64,000 nt of DNA from Lentzea californiensis. GTDB lineage: Bacteria; Actinomycetota; Actinomycetes; Mycobacteriales; Pseudonocardiaceae. Location: positions 520,336-584,335 of the forward strand of contig NZ_JANBBE010000003.1 in NCBI RefSeq assembly GCF_024648825.1. The letters are read 5' to 3'. The notes below the pieces were generated by a model. It saw nothing but the letters and a program-made list of their open reading frames with translations. It had not been told where the DNA came from and searched no databases. This document shows, one piece after another, positions 1-8,707 of the stretch. Each line of letters opens with the position of its first letter. Positions within the stretch are counted from its first letter, which is position 1. Made by a program: the position numbers and the translations under genes.

Positions 1-1
1 C

Positions 2-3000
2 TACGTCGTGGACAGGGGCAACGGGCAGAACTGGCTCGTTTGGGGGCTGTACCAGGGTTTGTGCGACGGGTGGAGCCTGCCCCTCGTGATGGACGAGGTG
101 TCCGCCGCCTACCAGGGCGGCGCCCTCGAACCGACCCGGCCCTACCGGGACTTCATCGCGTGGCTCGACGGGCGCGACCCGGCTGAGCCGGAAGCGTTCT
201 GGCGCGAGTACCTGGCAGGGTTCGAGGCACCGACTCCGCTGCCCGCCGACCGGCTGGCCGTGAGCCACTACGCCCAGGACCGCCGGCGCACGCACCTCGA
301 CGAGGGTGTGACCGCCGGACTGGTGGCGCTGGCCCGGCGCGAGCGCGTCACGTTGTCGACGGTCGTGCAGGCCGCGTGGGCCAAGGTCCTCGCGGACACC
401 TCGGGTGAGGACGACGTGGTGTTCGGCCTGACCGTGTCGGGTCGTCCGGCCGAGCTGGCCGGCGTCGAGTCGATCGTCGGCCTGTTCATCAACACGCTGC
501 CGGTCCGGACGGTCGTGCCCGCGAACGTGCCGTTCACGTCGTGGCTGCACGACCTGCGGGACAACCAGGTCTCGCTGCAACGGTTCGAGTTCACGCCGTT
601 GGTGGACGTGCAGCGGTGGTCTGCCGTGCCGCACGGCCGTGCGTTGTTCGACAGCATCGTGGTGTTCGGCAACTACCCGCAGGAGGAACTGCCGGAAGAC
701 CTGGGCGAGGACTGGTTGCAGGCCACCGAGTCGGTGGAGCAGGGCAACTACCCACTCACCTTCGCGGTCGACCTGGAGGCCACGCTCAAGATCGAGGCGG
801 AGTTCTCCACGGCGGCCTTCGACGCGGTCACGGTCGAACGGATCCTCGACCAGCTGGTGGTCGTGCTGACCGCGGTGGCACAGCGTCCGGGCCTGCGGGT
901 GCAGGACGTTCCGCTGCACCGCCCGGAGCAGGCTGCCGAGATCGTCCGGTGGGGTGGCACGACTGCGCCCCTGACCGAGTCGCCGGTGCCGGATCTGATC
1001 GCCGGGTGGGCTTCTTACGAGATCGCGGTGATCTGCGGCGACGAACGGCTCACGTTCGCGGAGTTGGGCGCTCGGGCCGATGCCCTGGCCGCCCGCCTGC
1101 AACGGGCCGGTGTGACGGTCGGGTCGCCGGTCGCCGTGCTGGTGCCGCGCGGGATCGACCTTGCGGTGGCCTTCCAGGGTGTGCTGCGCGCTGGTGGTGT
1201 CTACGTACCGATCAACCCCGGTCTGCCGGCTGACCGCGTCGCGTTCCTGCTGGCCGACGTCGGCGCGGTTGTCGCCGTCACGGCTGAGGCGCTGGCCGGC
1301 TTCACCGGCGAGGTGCTGGCACTCGACGACGCCTCGCCGGTCTTCGACGCGGTGCCGGTCCGCATTGATCCCGGCGCGTTGGCGTACGTGGCTTACACCT
1401 CCGGCTCGACCGGCCGCCCCAAGGGTGTGGCGGTGACCCATGGCGCGCTCTCGTCGTACGTGGCCGGGTGGCGTGACGGACTGCGAGCGCTGGGTGGTCC
1501 CGGTGCGGTGTTGTCGATGTCCGGGCCTGGGTTCGACGTGTCGATCGGCGACATGACGCGGGCGTTGGCGTTCGGGCAGACCGTGGTCTTCCTGCCGCAC
1601 GACGAACACGTGTCGGTCGAGTCGTTGCACCACACGCTGCGCACGCACGACGTGGCAATCGCCGAGATCGTGCCGGGCATGCTCCTGCGTGATCTGGCGG
1701 CGCACTGCCGCACCGCCGGGCCGGTGGAGAGTCTGCGTCTGGTCATCTCCGGCACGGACATGTGGACGCACGAGGCTCTGACGACCGCGGTTGCCGAGGT
1801 GGCGCCTAACGCGGTGCCGGGCAACGTGTTCGGTGTGACCGAGGCGGCGATCGACTCGATCTTCCACCCGGTCGGCGAGGACCATCCGGCGGCGGTGGTG
1901 CCGATCGGCACTCCGTTGGCGGGTGCTCAGGCCTTTGTGGTGGACGGGTCGTTGAGGCCCGCTCCGGTTGGGGTGCCGGGTGAGTTGCTGGTCGGTGGTC
2001 CGGGTGTGGCCCAGGGTTATGTGGGCCGGCCTGACCTGACTTCGGAGCGGTTCGTTCCCGACGTGTTCGGTGGATCCGGTCAGCGGTTGTACCGCACTGG
2101 TGACCGTGCTCGGTGGCGTGCGGACGGGACGATCGAGTTCTTGGGTCGTGTCGACGAGCAGGTGAAGATCCGTGGCTATCGGGTCGAGCCGGGCGAGGTC
2201 GAGGTTGTCATCGGTGACCACCCGGACGTTCGTGATGTTGTTGTGGTGGCACGCGATGGCGGCCCGCACGGTGGTAAGCGGCTGGTCGCGTACGTCGTGG
2301 CGGAGGGTGAGTTCAGCGGTTCCGCGTTGCGGGCGTGGCTGCGGGAACGGGTGCCGGACTACCTGGTCCCGTCGGTGTTCGTGGCACTGGACCGGTTGCC
2401 GCTGACGCCCAACGGCAAGGTCGACCGGCGAGGACTGCCCGACCCGGAGCCCGAGTCGGCCGGTGAGCAGTACGTCGCGCCCCGGACCGCGGCCGAGGAG
2501 ACCCTCGCCGCGGTGTGGAGCGGTGTGCTCGGCGTCGAACGCGTTGGCGTGCACGACAACTTCTTCGAGCTCGGTGGCGACTCGATCCTGAGCCTGCAGA
2601 TCGTGGCCCGGGTTCGCGCCGCCGGACTCGGCATCGACGTGGCGGACGTGTTCGCGCACCAGTCGGTGGCAGAGCTGGCGTCGGCCGTGCGTGACGCTCC
2701 GGCGGAGTCCCTGGCCGAGCAGGGCGTGGTCACCGGGCCTGTCCCGTTCACGCCGATCCAGCGGTGGTTCCTGGCGCAGGACATCCCTGACCGCGATCAC
2801 TGGAACTGGTCGGGCATGTTCGAGCTGGCACCCGGTACCGATCCCGATCGGCTGGGCCGGGCGCTCGACGTGCTCGTCGCGCACCACGACGCGCTCCGGA
2901 TCCGCTTCAGCGCGGACGACCAGCACAACGCTCCGGTCGACGGTGGCGGGCTCTTGCGCGTCACCGACGGAGATGTGGTCGCGGAGATGACGGCGGCGCA

Positions 3001-6000
3001 GAAGTCGTTGCGTCTGGCCGATGGTCCGCTGCTCGCCGCCGTCTACTTCGACCGTGGTGATCAGCCCGCGTGGCTGGGTTTGACCGTGCATCACCTGGTG
3101 ATGGACGGCGTGTCGTGGAACGTCCTGCTGGAAGACCTGGAAACCGCCTACCAGGGTGGTTCGCTCCCGCCGAAGACGATTTCGTTCCAGCAGTGGGCGT
3201 TGCAGCTGCAGGAGGACGACCCCAGCGCTGAACGTGAGCACTGGGTGGCGGCGACAGCGGACGTGGTCACGCTGCCGGACGCCGGCGGGCCGAACGTCGA
3301 TGCGTCCGAGGCGATCGTGCAGTCGTGGCTGGATGCCGAGACGACGACGGCGTTGCTCGGCGATGCGCACAAGACGTATCGCACGCAGGGCAACGACCTG
3401 CTGCTGACCGCTCTGGCCCAGGCTTTGGGCGAGTGGGCCGGCAGCGATCACGTGACGATCGACCTGGAGAGCCACGGCCGCGAAGGCGCGGACCTGTCGC
3501 GCACAGTCGGCTGGTTCACCTCGATCTTCCCGGTGCGCCTGACGAACCAGGAGGATCCCGCGACGGCGATCAAGGCCGTCAAGGAAGAGCTGCGTGCGGT
3601 TCCGCGTCGTGGTGTGGGCTATGGGGTGTTGCGCTGGCTGCGGGACGACTTGGCCGACGTGCCGGACCGTCCGGTGCTGTTCAACTACCTCGGCACGTAC
3701 GACGGGAACGACGACTCGGCCGGGCTGATCCGCCGTGAGCTGGACGGCGACCTCGCCGGCCCGAGCGAAGGCGAGGGCGGGAAGCGGTCGCACCTGTTGC
3801 AGCTCGAGGTGCAGCAGAGCGCCGACGGACGGCTGTCCATCGAGTGGTTTCACTCCACGAACAACCACGACACCGCCACCGTCGAACGGGTCGCGGCCCG
3901 GTACGTCGAGGCGTTGCGCGAACTGGTCGCGCACTGCCGTTCGGCCGTCGGCGGGTTCACGCCGTCGGACTTCCCGCTGGCCACCCTCACGCAGAGCGAG
4001 GTCGACGGGCTCACGGGACGCCATCCGTCGCTTGTGGACGTTTATCGGCTCGCGCCGGTGCAGTCGGGCATGTTGTTCGGTGTCGTCGGCGCTCCCGACG
4101 AGGGGGACGGGCTCTACTGGGGTCAGGGTGTCTACGACCTGGCCGGCTCGATCGACGCCGAACGGCTCGCCGGTGCCTGGCGTCAGGTGATCACCCGGCA
4201 CGCCGCGTTGCGCAGCGGGTTCGTGTGGGAGGGCGTCAGCGAACCGGTGCAGATCGTGCTGGCCGGCGTCGACGTGCCGCTGACCACCCACGACTGGTCG
4301 GATCTCGACGAGGCCGCACAACAGCTGCGGCTGCAGGAGTTGCTGGCGGACGACCGCGCGCTCGGCTTCGACCTGGCCCGGCCGCCGCTGACGCGCCTGT
4401 ACCTGGTCGACCGGGGCAACGAGCAGAACTGGCTCGTCTGGGGCCTGTACCAGGGCTTGTGCGACGGGTGGAGCCTGCCCGTCGTCATGGACGAGGTGTC
4501 CGTCGCCTACCAGCGGCAGGCCTTGCCGCCGGTGCGGCCGTACCGCGACTACATCGCGTGGCTCGGTCAGCGCGATCCCGCTGCCACGGAGGGGTTCTGG
4601 CGCACCTACCTGAACGGTTTCGAGGCGCCCACCGCACTGCCGGTGGACCGCCTGGCCGCGAGCCACTACGCCCAGGACCGGCGGCGCACGCACCTCCAGG
4701 AGAACGTCACCACCAGGCTGGTCGAGCTGGCCCGGCGCGAGCGCGTCACGTTGTCGACGGTCGTGCAGGCGGCGTGGGCGAAGGTGTTGTCCGCGTCGTC
4801 CGGCGAGGACGACGTGGTGTTCGGCCTGACCGTGTCGGGTCGTCCGGCTGATCTGGCCGGGGTCGAGTCCATGGTCGGCCTGTTCATCAACACGCTGCCC
4901 GTGCGGGCCGAGATCCCCGGCAGGACGCCGTTCTCGGCCTGGCTGCACGAGCTGCGGGACAACCAAATCGCGCTGCAACGGTTCGAGTTCACACCGCTGG
5001 TCGACGTCCAGCGCTGGTCCGCGGTGCCGCACGGACGCGGGTTGTTCGACAGCATCGTCGTGTTCGGCAACTACCCGCAGGAGGAAGCACCCGCCGACAG
5101 CGGCGAGGAGTGGGCCGACGCCGTCGAGTCGGTGGAGCAGGGCAACTACCCGCTCACGTTCGCGGTCGACCTGGAATCTACGCTCAAGATCGAGGCCGAG
5201 TTCTCCACGGCGGCCTTCGACGCCGCCACGGTCGAACGCGTTCTCGACCAGCTCGTCGTCGTGCTCACCGCCGTCGCCCACGAGCCGGGACTGGCCGTCG
5301 CCGACCTGCCGTTGCAGCGTCCGGAACAGGCAGCGCGGCTCGTGGCGCAGGGGGAGACCCCGGCGCCGATCGCCGAACTGCCGGTGCCCGAGCTGGTCCA
5401 GAGCTGGGCCCGCACCGGCGCCGTGGCCGCGAAGTGCGGCGACGAGCGCCTGACGTTCGCCGAACTGGACGCCCGCTCCGCCGGACTGGCGGCACGGCTC
5501 CAGCACGCCGGAGTGACGGCGGAGTCGCCGGTGGCGGTGCTGGTGCCGCGCGGGATCGACCTGGCGATCGCCTTCCAGGGCGTGCTGCGCAGCGGTGGCG
5601 TGTACGTGCCCGTCAACCCCGGCCTGCCGGAGGAGCGCCTCGCGTTCCTGCTCGCCGACGCCGGTGTGGTCGCGGCGGTCACCACCGAAGCCTTCGCGGG
5701 CGAGCTCGCCGGGTTCACCGGTGAGGTGCTCGTGCTGGACGGCACGGTCATCGACGGTCCGCCGGTGCGGATCGACCCGGAAGCGTTGGCTTACATCGCC
5801 TACACGTCGGGGTCGACCGGACGGCCGAAGGGAGTGGCCGTGACTCACGGCGCGCTCTCGTCGTACGTGGCGGGATGGCGTGACGGACTCGCCGAGCTGG
5901 GTGGGCCCGGTGCGGTGTTGTCGATGTCGGGCCCCGGTTTCGACGTGTCGATCGGTGACATGACCCGCGCGCTGGCGTTCGGGCAGACGGTGGTGTTCCT

Positions 6001-8491
6001 GCCGCACGACGAACACGTGTCCGTGGAGTCGTTGCACAGCACGCTTTCCGGTGACGGCGTGGCGATCGCCGAGATCGTGCCGGGCATGCTCCTGCGCGAC
6101 CTGGCGGCGCACTGCCGCACGGCCGGTCCGATCGACGGCCTGCGGCTGGTGATCTCGGGTACGGACATGTGGACGCACGACGCGCTCACCACCGCCGTGG
6201 CCGAGGTTGCGCCGAACGCGTTGCCGGGCAACGTGTTCGGTGTGACCGAGGCGGCGATCGACTCGATCTTCCACCCGGTCGGCGACGACCACCCGCAGGC
6301 CGTGGTGCCCATCGGCACCCCGCTGGCCGGTGCCCGCGCCGTCATCGTCGACGACGCGATGCGGCCTGCCCCCGTCGGTGTTCCCGGTGAGCTGCTGGTC
6401 GGTGGTCCGGGTGTGGCTCGCGGTTACGTGAACCGGCCCGACCTGACCGCGGAACGGTTCGTGCCGGACGTCTTCGGCGCGGCCGGCGGCCGGTTGTACC
6501 GCACCGGTGACCGGGCTCGGTGGCGTGCCGACGGGACGATCGAGTTCCTGGGTCGTGTCGACGAGCAGGTCAAGATCCGCGGCTACCGGGTCGAACCCGG
6601 CGAGGTCGAGATCGTCATCGGCGACCACCCCGACGTGCGTGATGTTGTTGTGGTGGCACGGGATGGCGGCCCGCACGGCGGCAAGCGACTGGTCGCCTAC
6701 GTCGTCGCGGAAGGCGAGTTCAGCTCGAAGGAACTGCGGACCTGGCTGCGCGAGCGCGTGCCGGACTACCTCGTCCCGTCGGTGTTCGTGGCGCTGGAGT
6801 CGGTGCCGCTCACGCCGAACGGCAAGGTCGACCGCAAGGGCCTGCCCGACCCCGAGCCGGAGACGACGGCCGAAGTCTTCGAGGCACCCCGGACGTCCGT
6901 CGAGGACGTGCTGGCCGAGGTGTGGGCGCAGGTGCTGGGCCTTGAACGCGTTGGCGTGCACGACAACTTCTTCGAGCTCGGCGGCGACTCGATCCTGAGC
7001 CTGCAGATCGTGGCACGCACCCGTGCCGCCGGCCTGGGCGTCGACGTGGCGGACGTGTTCGAACACCAGACCATCGCCGAGCTGGCCCCTGTCGTGCGGG
7101 ACACCCCGACCGCCATGCTGGCGGAGCAGGGTGTCGTCACCGGTCCCGTCCCGCTCACCCCGATCCAGCACTGGTTCGTCGAGCAGGACATCCCGGACCG
7201 CGATCACTGGAACTGGTCCGGCGTGTACGAACTGGCCTCCGGCACCGACCCGGAGAGGCTCGCGCGGGCGCTCGACGCCGTCGTCGCCCACCACGACGCC
7301 CTGCGCATCAGGTTCCGCCAGGACGGGGACACCTGGGTGCAGGACAACGACGGTGAGCCGACGCAGGTCCTGCGCGTCGTCACCGCCGGCGACGACGACG
7401 AGGTCGTCGCACACATGACGCGGGCGCAGACGTCGTTGAGCCTGGCGGACGGTCCGCTCCTCGCCGCGCTCTACTTCGACCGCGGCGCGGAACCGGCCTG
7501 GCTGGGGCTCACCGCGCACCACTTCGTCATGGACGGCGTGGCGTGGAACGTCCTGCTGGAGGACCTGGACACCGCTTACCGGGGTGGACCGCTCGGGCCG
7601 AAGACGACGTCGTACCAGCAGTGGGCCGAAGTGCTGCACGCCGACAACCCGGAAGCCGAACGCGCTCACTGGGCCGCGCAGACCGAGCGGGTCATGACGG
7701 TGCCCGCCGACGGCCACGGTGCCAACACCGAGGCGTCGGCCGAAACCGTCCGCACCTGGCTCGACGCGAAGTCCACCGAGGTGTTGCTCGGTGAGGCCCA
7801 CAAGGCCTACCGCACGCAGATCAACGACCTGCTGCTGGCCGCTCTGGTCAGGACGCTGGGCGAGTGGGCGGGCACCGGCGACGTCACGATCGACCTCGAG
7901 AGCCACGGCCGTGAGGCGATCGCCGACGGGGTCGACCTGTCCCGCACCGTCGGGTGGTTCACGTCGATCTTCCCCGTGCGCCTGCGTCACCAGCGCTTCG
8001 GTGACGACGGTGAGCTGATCAAGACGGTGAAGGAACAGCTGCGCACCGTGCCGCGCCGTGGCGTCGGCTACGGAATCCTCCGTTATCTGGAACGCGACGA
8101 CAATGTTGTCGAAGCGCCTGCGCGGCCAGTTCTGTTCAACTACCTTGGAGCGTTCGACGCAGCAGGCGACGACGCGGTCGGCCTGATTCGCGAAGAACTC
8201 TCCGCTGACCTGTGCGGACCGACGGAGAACGAACAGGGGAACCGTTCGCACCTCCTGCACATCGAAGCCGAGCAGACGCCGGACGGGCGCCTGCTGGTCG
8301 AGTGGTATTTCAGCACCAACGTGCACCGGGAGGCGACCGTGCAGCGGCTCGCGACCCGCTATGTGACCGTGCTGAAGGAGCTGGTCGAGCACTGCCAGTC
8401 CGGGGCCGGCGGCGTGACTCCGTCGGACTTCCCGCTGGCCAACATCGATCAAGCGAGTCTCGCCGCCGTGCTCAAGCAGATGGGAGGGTGA
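2..8491 (+). CDS. Nonribosomal peptide synthetase, C-A-T-E-C-A-T-E (5' truncated by window)
   Basis: The reading frame is already open at base 2, inside a condensation (C) domain, so the true start lies outside the window. Order, counted in residues from base 8: partial C (to about 320), A (about 325-810; core TSGSTGRPKG near 465), T (GGDS near 858), E (about 908-1340; HHLVMDGVSW near 1028), C (from about 1344), A (to about 2290), T (near 2325), E (about 2375-2827). Each module adds one amino acid and epimerises it. Specificity residues read by eye between A4 and A5 are the same in both A domains: D-V-G-E-I-G-V-I-D. This is very close to the known ornithine code DVGEIGSID, so a basic residue is expected. 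Both C domains have YQGLCDGWS where HHxxxDGWS is normal. The C-terminus after E carries a TPSDF...-type tail that probably docks onto the next NRPS. Confidence 0.95.
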   Translation, partial: YVVDRGNGQNWLVWGLYQGLCDGWSLPLVMDEVSAAYQGGALEPTRPYRDFIAWLDGRDPAEPEAFWREYLAGFEAPTPLPADRLAVSHYAQDRRRTHLDEGVTAGLVALARRERVTLSTVVQAAWAKVLADTSGEDDVVFGLTVSGRPAELAGVESIVGLFINTLPVRTVVPANVPFTSWLHDLRDNQVSLQRFEFTPLVDVQRWSAVPHGRALFDSIVVFGNYPQEELPEDLGEDWLQATESVEQGNYPLTFAVDLEATLKIEAEFSTAAFDAVTVERILDQLVVVLTAVAQRPGLRVQDVPLHRPEQAAEIVRWGGTTAPLTESPVPDLIAGWASYEIAVICGDERLTFAELGARADALAARLQRAGVTVGSPVAVLVPRGIDLAVAFQGVLRAGGVYVPINPGLPADRVAFLLADVGAVVAVTAEALAGFTGEVLALDDASPVFDAVPVRIDPGALAYVAYTSGSTGRPKGVAVTHGALSSYVAGWRDGLRALGGPGAVLSMSGPGFDVSIGDMTRALAFGQTVVFLPHDEHVSVESLHHTLRTHDVAIAEIVPGMLLRDLAAHCRTAGPVESLRLVISGTDMWTHEALTTAVAEVAPNAVPGNVFGVTEAAIDSIFHPVGEDHPAAVVPIGTPLAGAQAFVVDGSLRPAPVGVPGELLVGGPGVAQGYVGRPDLTSERFVPDVFGGSGQRLYRTGDRARWRADGTIEFLGRVDEQVKIRGYRVEPGEVEVVIGDHPDVRDVVVVARDGGPHGGKRLVAYVVAEGEFSGSALRAWLRERVPDYLVPSVFVALDRLPLTPNGKVDRRGLPDPEPESAGEQYVAPRTAAEETLAAVWSGVLGVERVGVHDNFFELGGDSILSLQIVARVRAAGLGIDVADVFAHQSVAELASAVRDAPAESLAEQGVVTGPVPFTPIQRWFLAQDIPDRDHWNWSGMFELAPGTDPDRLGRALDVLVAHHDALRIRFSADDQHNAPVDGGGLLRVTDGDVVAEMTAAQKSLRLADGPLLAAVYFDRGDQPAWLGLTVHHLVMDGVSWNVLLEDLETAYQGGSLPPKTISFQQWALQLQEDDPSAEREHWVAATADVVTLPDAGGPNVDASEAIVQSWLDAETTTALLGDAHKTYRTQGNDLLLTALAQALGEWAGSDHVTIDLESHGREGADLSRTVGWFTSIFPVRLTNQEDPATAIKAVKEELRAVPRRGVGYGVLRWLRDDLADVPDRPVLFNYLGTYDGNDDSAGLIRRELDGDLAGPSEGEGGKRSHLLQLEVQQSADGRLSIEWFHSTNNHDTATVERVAARYVEALRELVAHCRSAVGGFTPSDFPLATLTQSEVDGLTGRHPSLVDVYRLAPVQSGMLFGVVGAPDEGDGLYWGQGVYDLAGSIDAERLAGAWRQVITRHAALRSGFVWEGVSEPVQIVLAGVDVPLTTHDWSDLDEAAQQLRLQELLADDRALGFDLARPPLTRLYLVDRGNEQNWLVWGLYQGLCDGWSLPVVMDEVSVAYQRQALPPVRPYRDYIAWLGQRDPAATEGFWRTYLNGFEAPTALPVDRLAASHYAQDRRRTHLQENVTTRLVELARRERVTLSTVVQAAWAKVLSASSGEDDVVFGLTVSGRPADLAGVESMVGLFINTLPVRAEIPGRTPFSAWLHELRDNQIALQRFEFTPLVDVQRWSAVPHGRGLFDSIVVFGNYPQEEAPADSGEEWADAVESVEQGNYPLTFAVDLESTLKIEAEFSTAAFDAATVERVLDQLVVVLTAVAHEPGLAVADLPLQRPEQAARLVAQGETPAPIAELPVPELVQSWARTGAVAAKCGDERLTFAELDARSAGLAARLQHAGVTAESPVAVLVPRGIDLAIAFQGVLRSGGVYVPVNPGLPEERLAFLLADAGVVAAVTTEAFAGELAGFTGEVLVLDGTVIDGPPVRIDPEALAYIAYTSGSTGRPKGVAVTHGALSSYVAGWRDGLAELGGPGAVLSMSGPGFDVSIGDMTRALAFGQTVVFLPHDEHVSVESLHSTLSGDGVAIAEIVPGMLLRDLAAHCRTAGPIDGLRLVISGTDMWTHDALTTAVAEVAPNALPGNVFGVTEAAIDSIFHPVGDDHPQAVVPIGTPLAGARAVIVDDAMRPAPVGVPGELLVGGPGVARGYVNRPDLTAERFVPDVFGAAGGRLYRTGDRARWRADGTIEFLGRVDEQVKIRGYRVEPGEVEIVIGDHPDVRDVVVVARDGGPHGGKRLVAYVVAEGEFSSKELRTWLRERVPDYLVPSVFVALESVPLTPNGKVDRKGLPDPEPETTAEVFEAPRTSVEDVLAEVWAQVLGLERVGVHDNFFELGGDSILSLQIVARTRAAGLGVDVADVFEHQTIAELAPVVRDTPTAMLAEQGVVTGPVPLTPIQHWFVEQDIPDRDHWNWSGVYELASGTDPERLARALDAVVAHHDALRIRFRQDGDTWVQDNDGEPTQVLRVVTAGDDDEVVAHMTRAQTSLSLADGPLLAALYFDRGAEPAWLGLTAHHFVMDGVAWNVLLEDLDTAYRGGPLGPKTTSYQQWAEVLHADNPEAERAHWAAQTERVMTVPADGHGANTEASAETVRTWLDAKSTEVLLGEAHKAYRTQINDLLLAALVRTLGEWAGTGDVTIDLESHGREAIADGVDLSRTVGWFTSIFPVRLRHQRFGDDGELIKTVKEQLRTVPRRGVGYGILRYLERDDNVVEAPARPVLFNYLGAFDAAGDDAVGLIREELSADLCGPTENEQGNRSHLLHIEAEQTPDGRLLVEWYFSTNVHREATVQRLATRYVTVLKELVEHCQSGAGGVTPSDFPLANIDQASLAAVLKQMGG

Positions 8492-8653
8492 TCAAGTAAA
8501 GCTCGGGGGCACCTAGCGCACTGGGGTCTGCGCATCTGGGGGAATGAATTACACGGTGATGAACGGTTCTATTCGGCGTGCCAATTTAAATTGATCATGG
8601 CCGCCCTGAATGACCCTCATGCGAATGTCTTATGACTGGTCATGGGGAATGGC

Positions 8654-8681
8654 TTGACCAAGTAAATGAAGATTGTGTAAA
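8654..8681 (+). promoter_or_regulatory. Possible promoter in front of the second NRPS gene
   Basis: The 216-bp gap between the two NRPS genes is clearly more AT-rich than its surroundings. TTGACC (8654-8659), 16 nt and TGTAAA (8676-8681) form a reasonable -35/-10 pair, followed by a strong purine ribosome binding site (about 8691-8700) and GTG at 8708. The gap also holds the 12-bp palindrome CAATTTAAATTG (8582-8593) and a TGGTCA/TGACCA pair (8637-8642, 8655-8660) that overlaps the -35. These could be regulator sites. The call rests on sequence resemblance only. Confidence 0.4.
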
Positions 8682-8707
8682 AATGACGCCAGGGGAGGGG
8701 CTTATCT

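Noticed and set aside
8..330. GTG at base 8 as the true start of the first NRPS
   Set aside because: The frame is open from base 2 and the protein begins in the middle of a C domain, before the DG motif.
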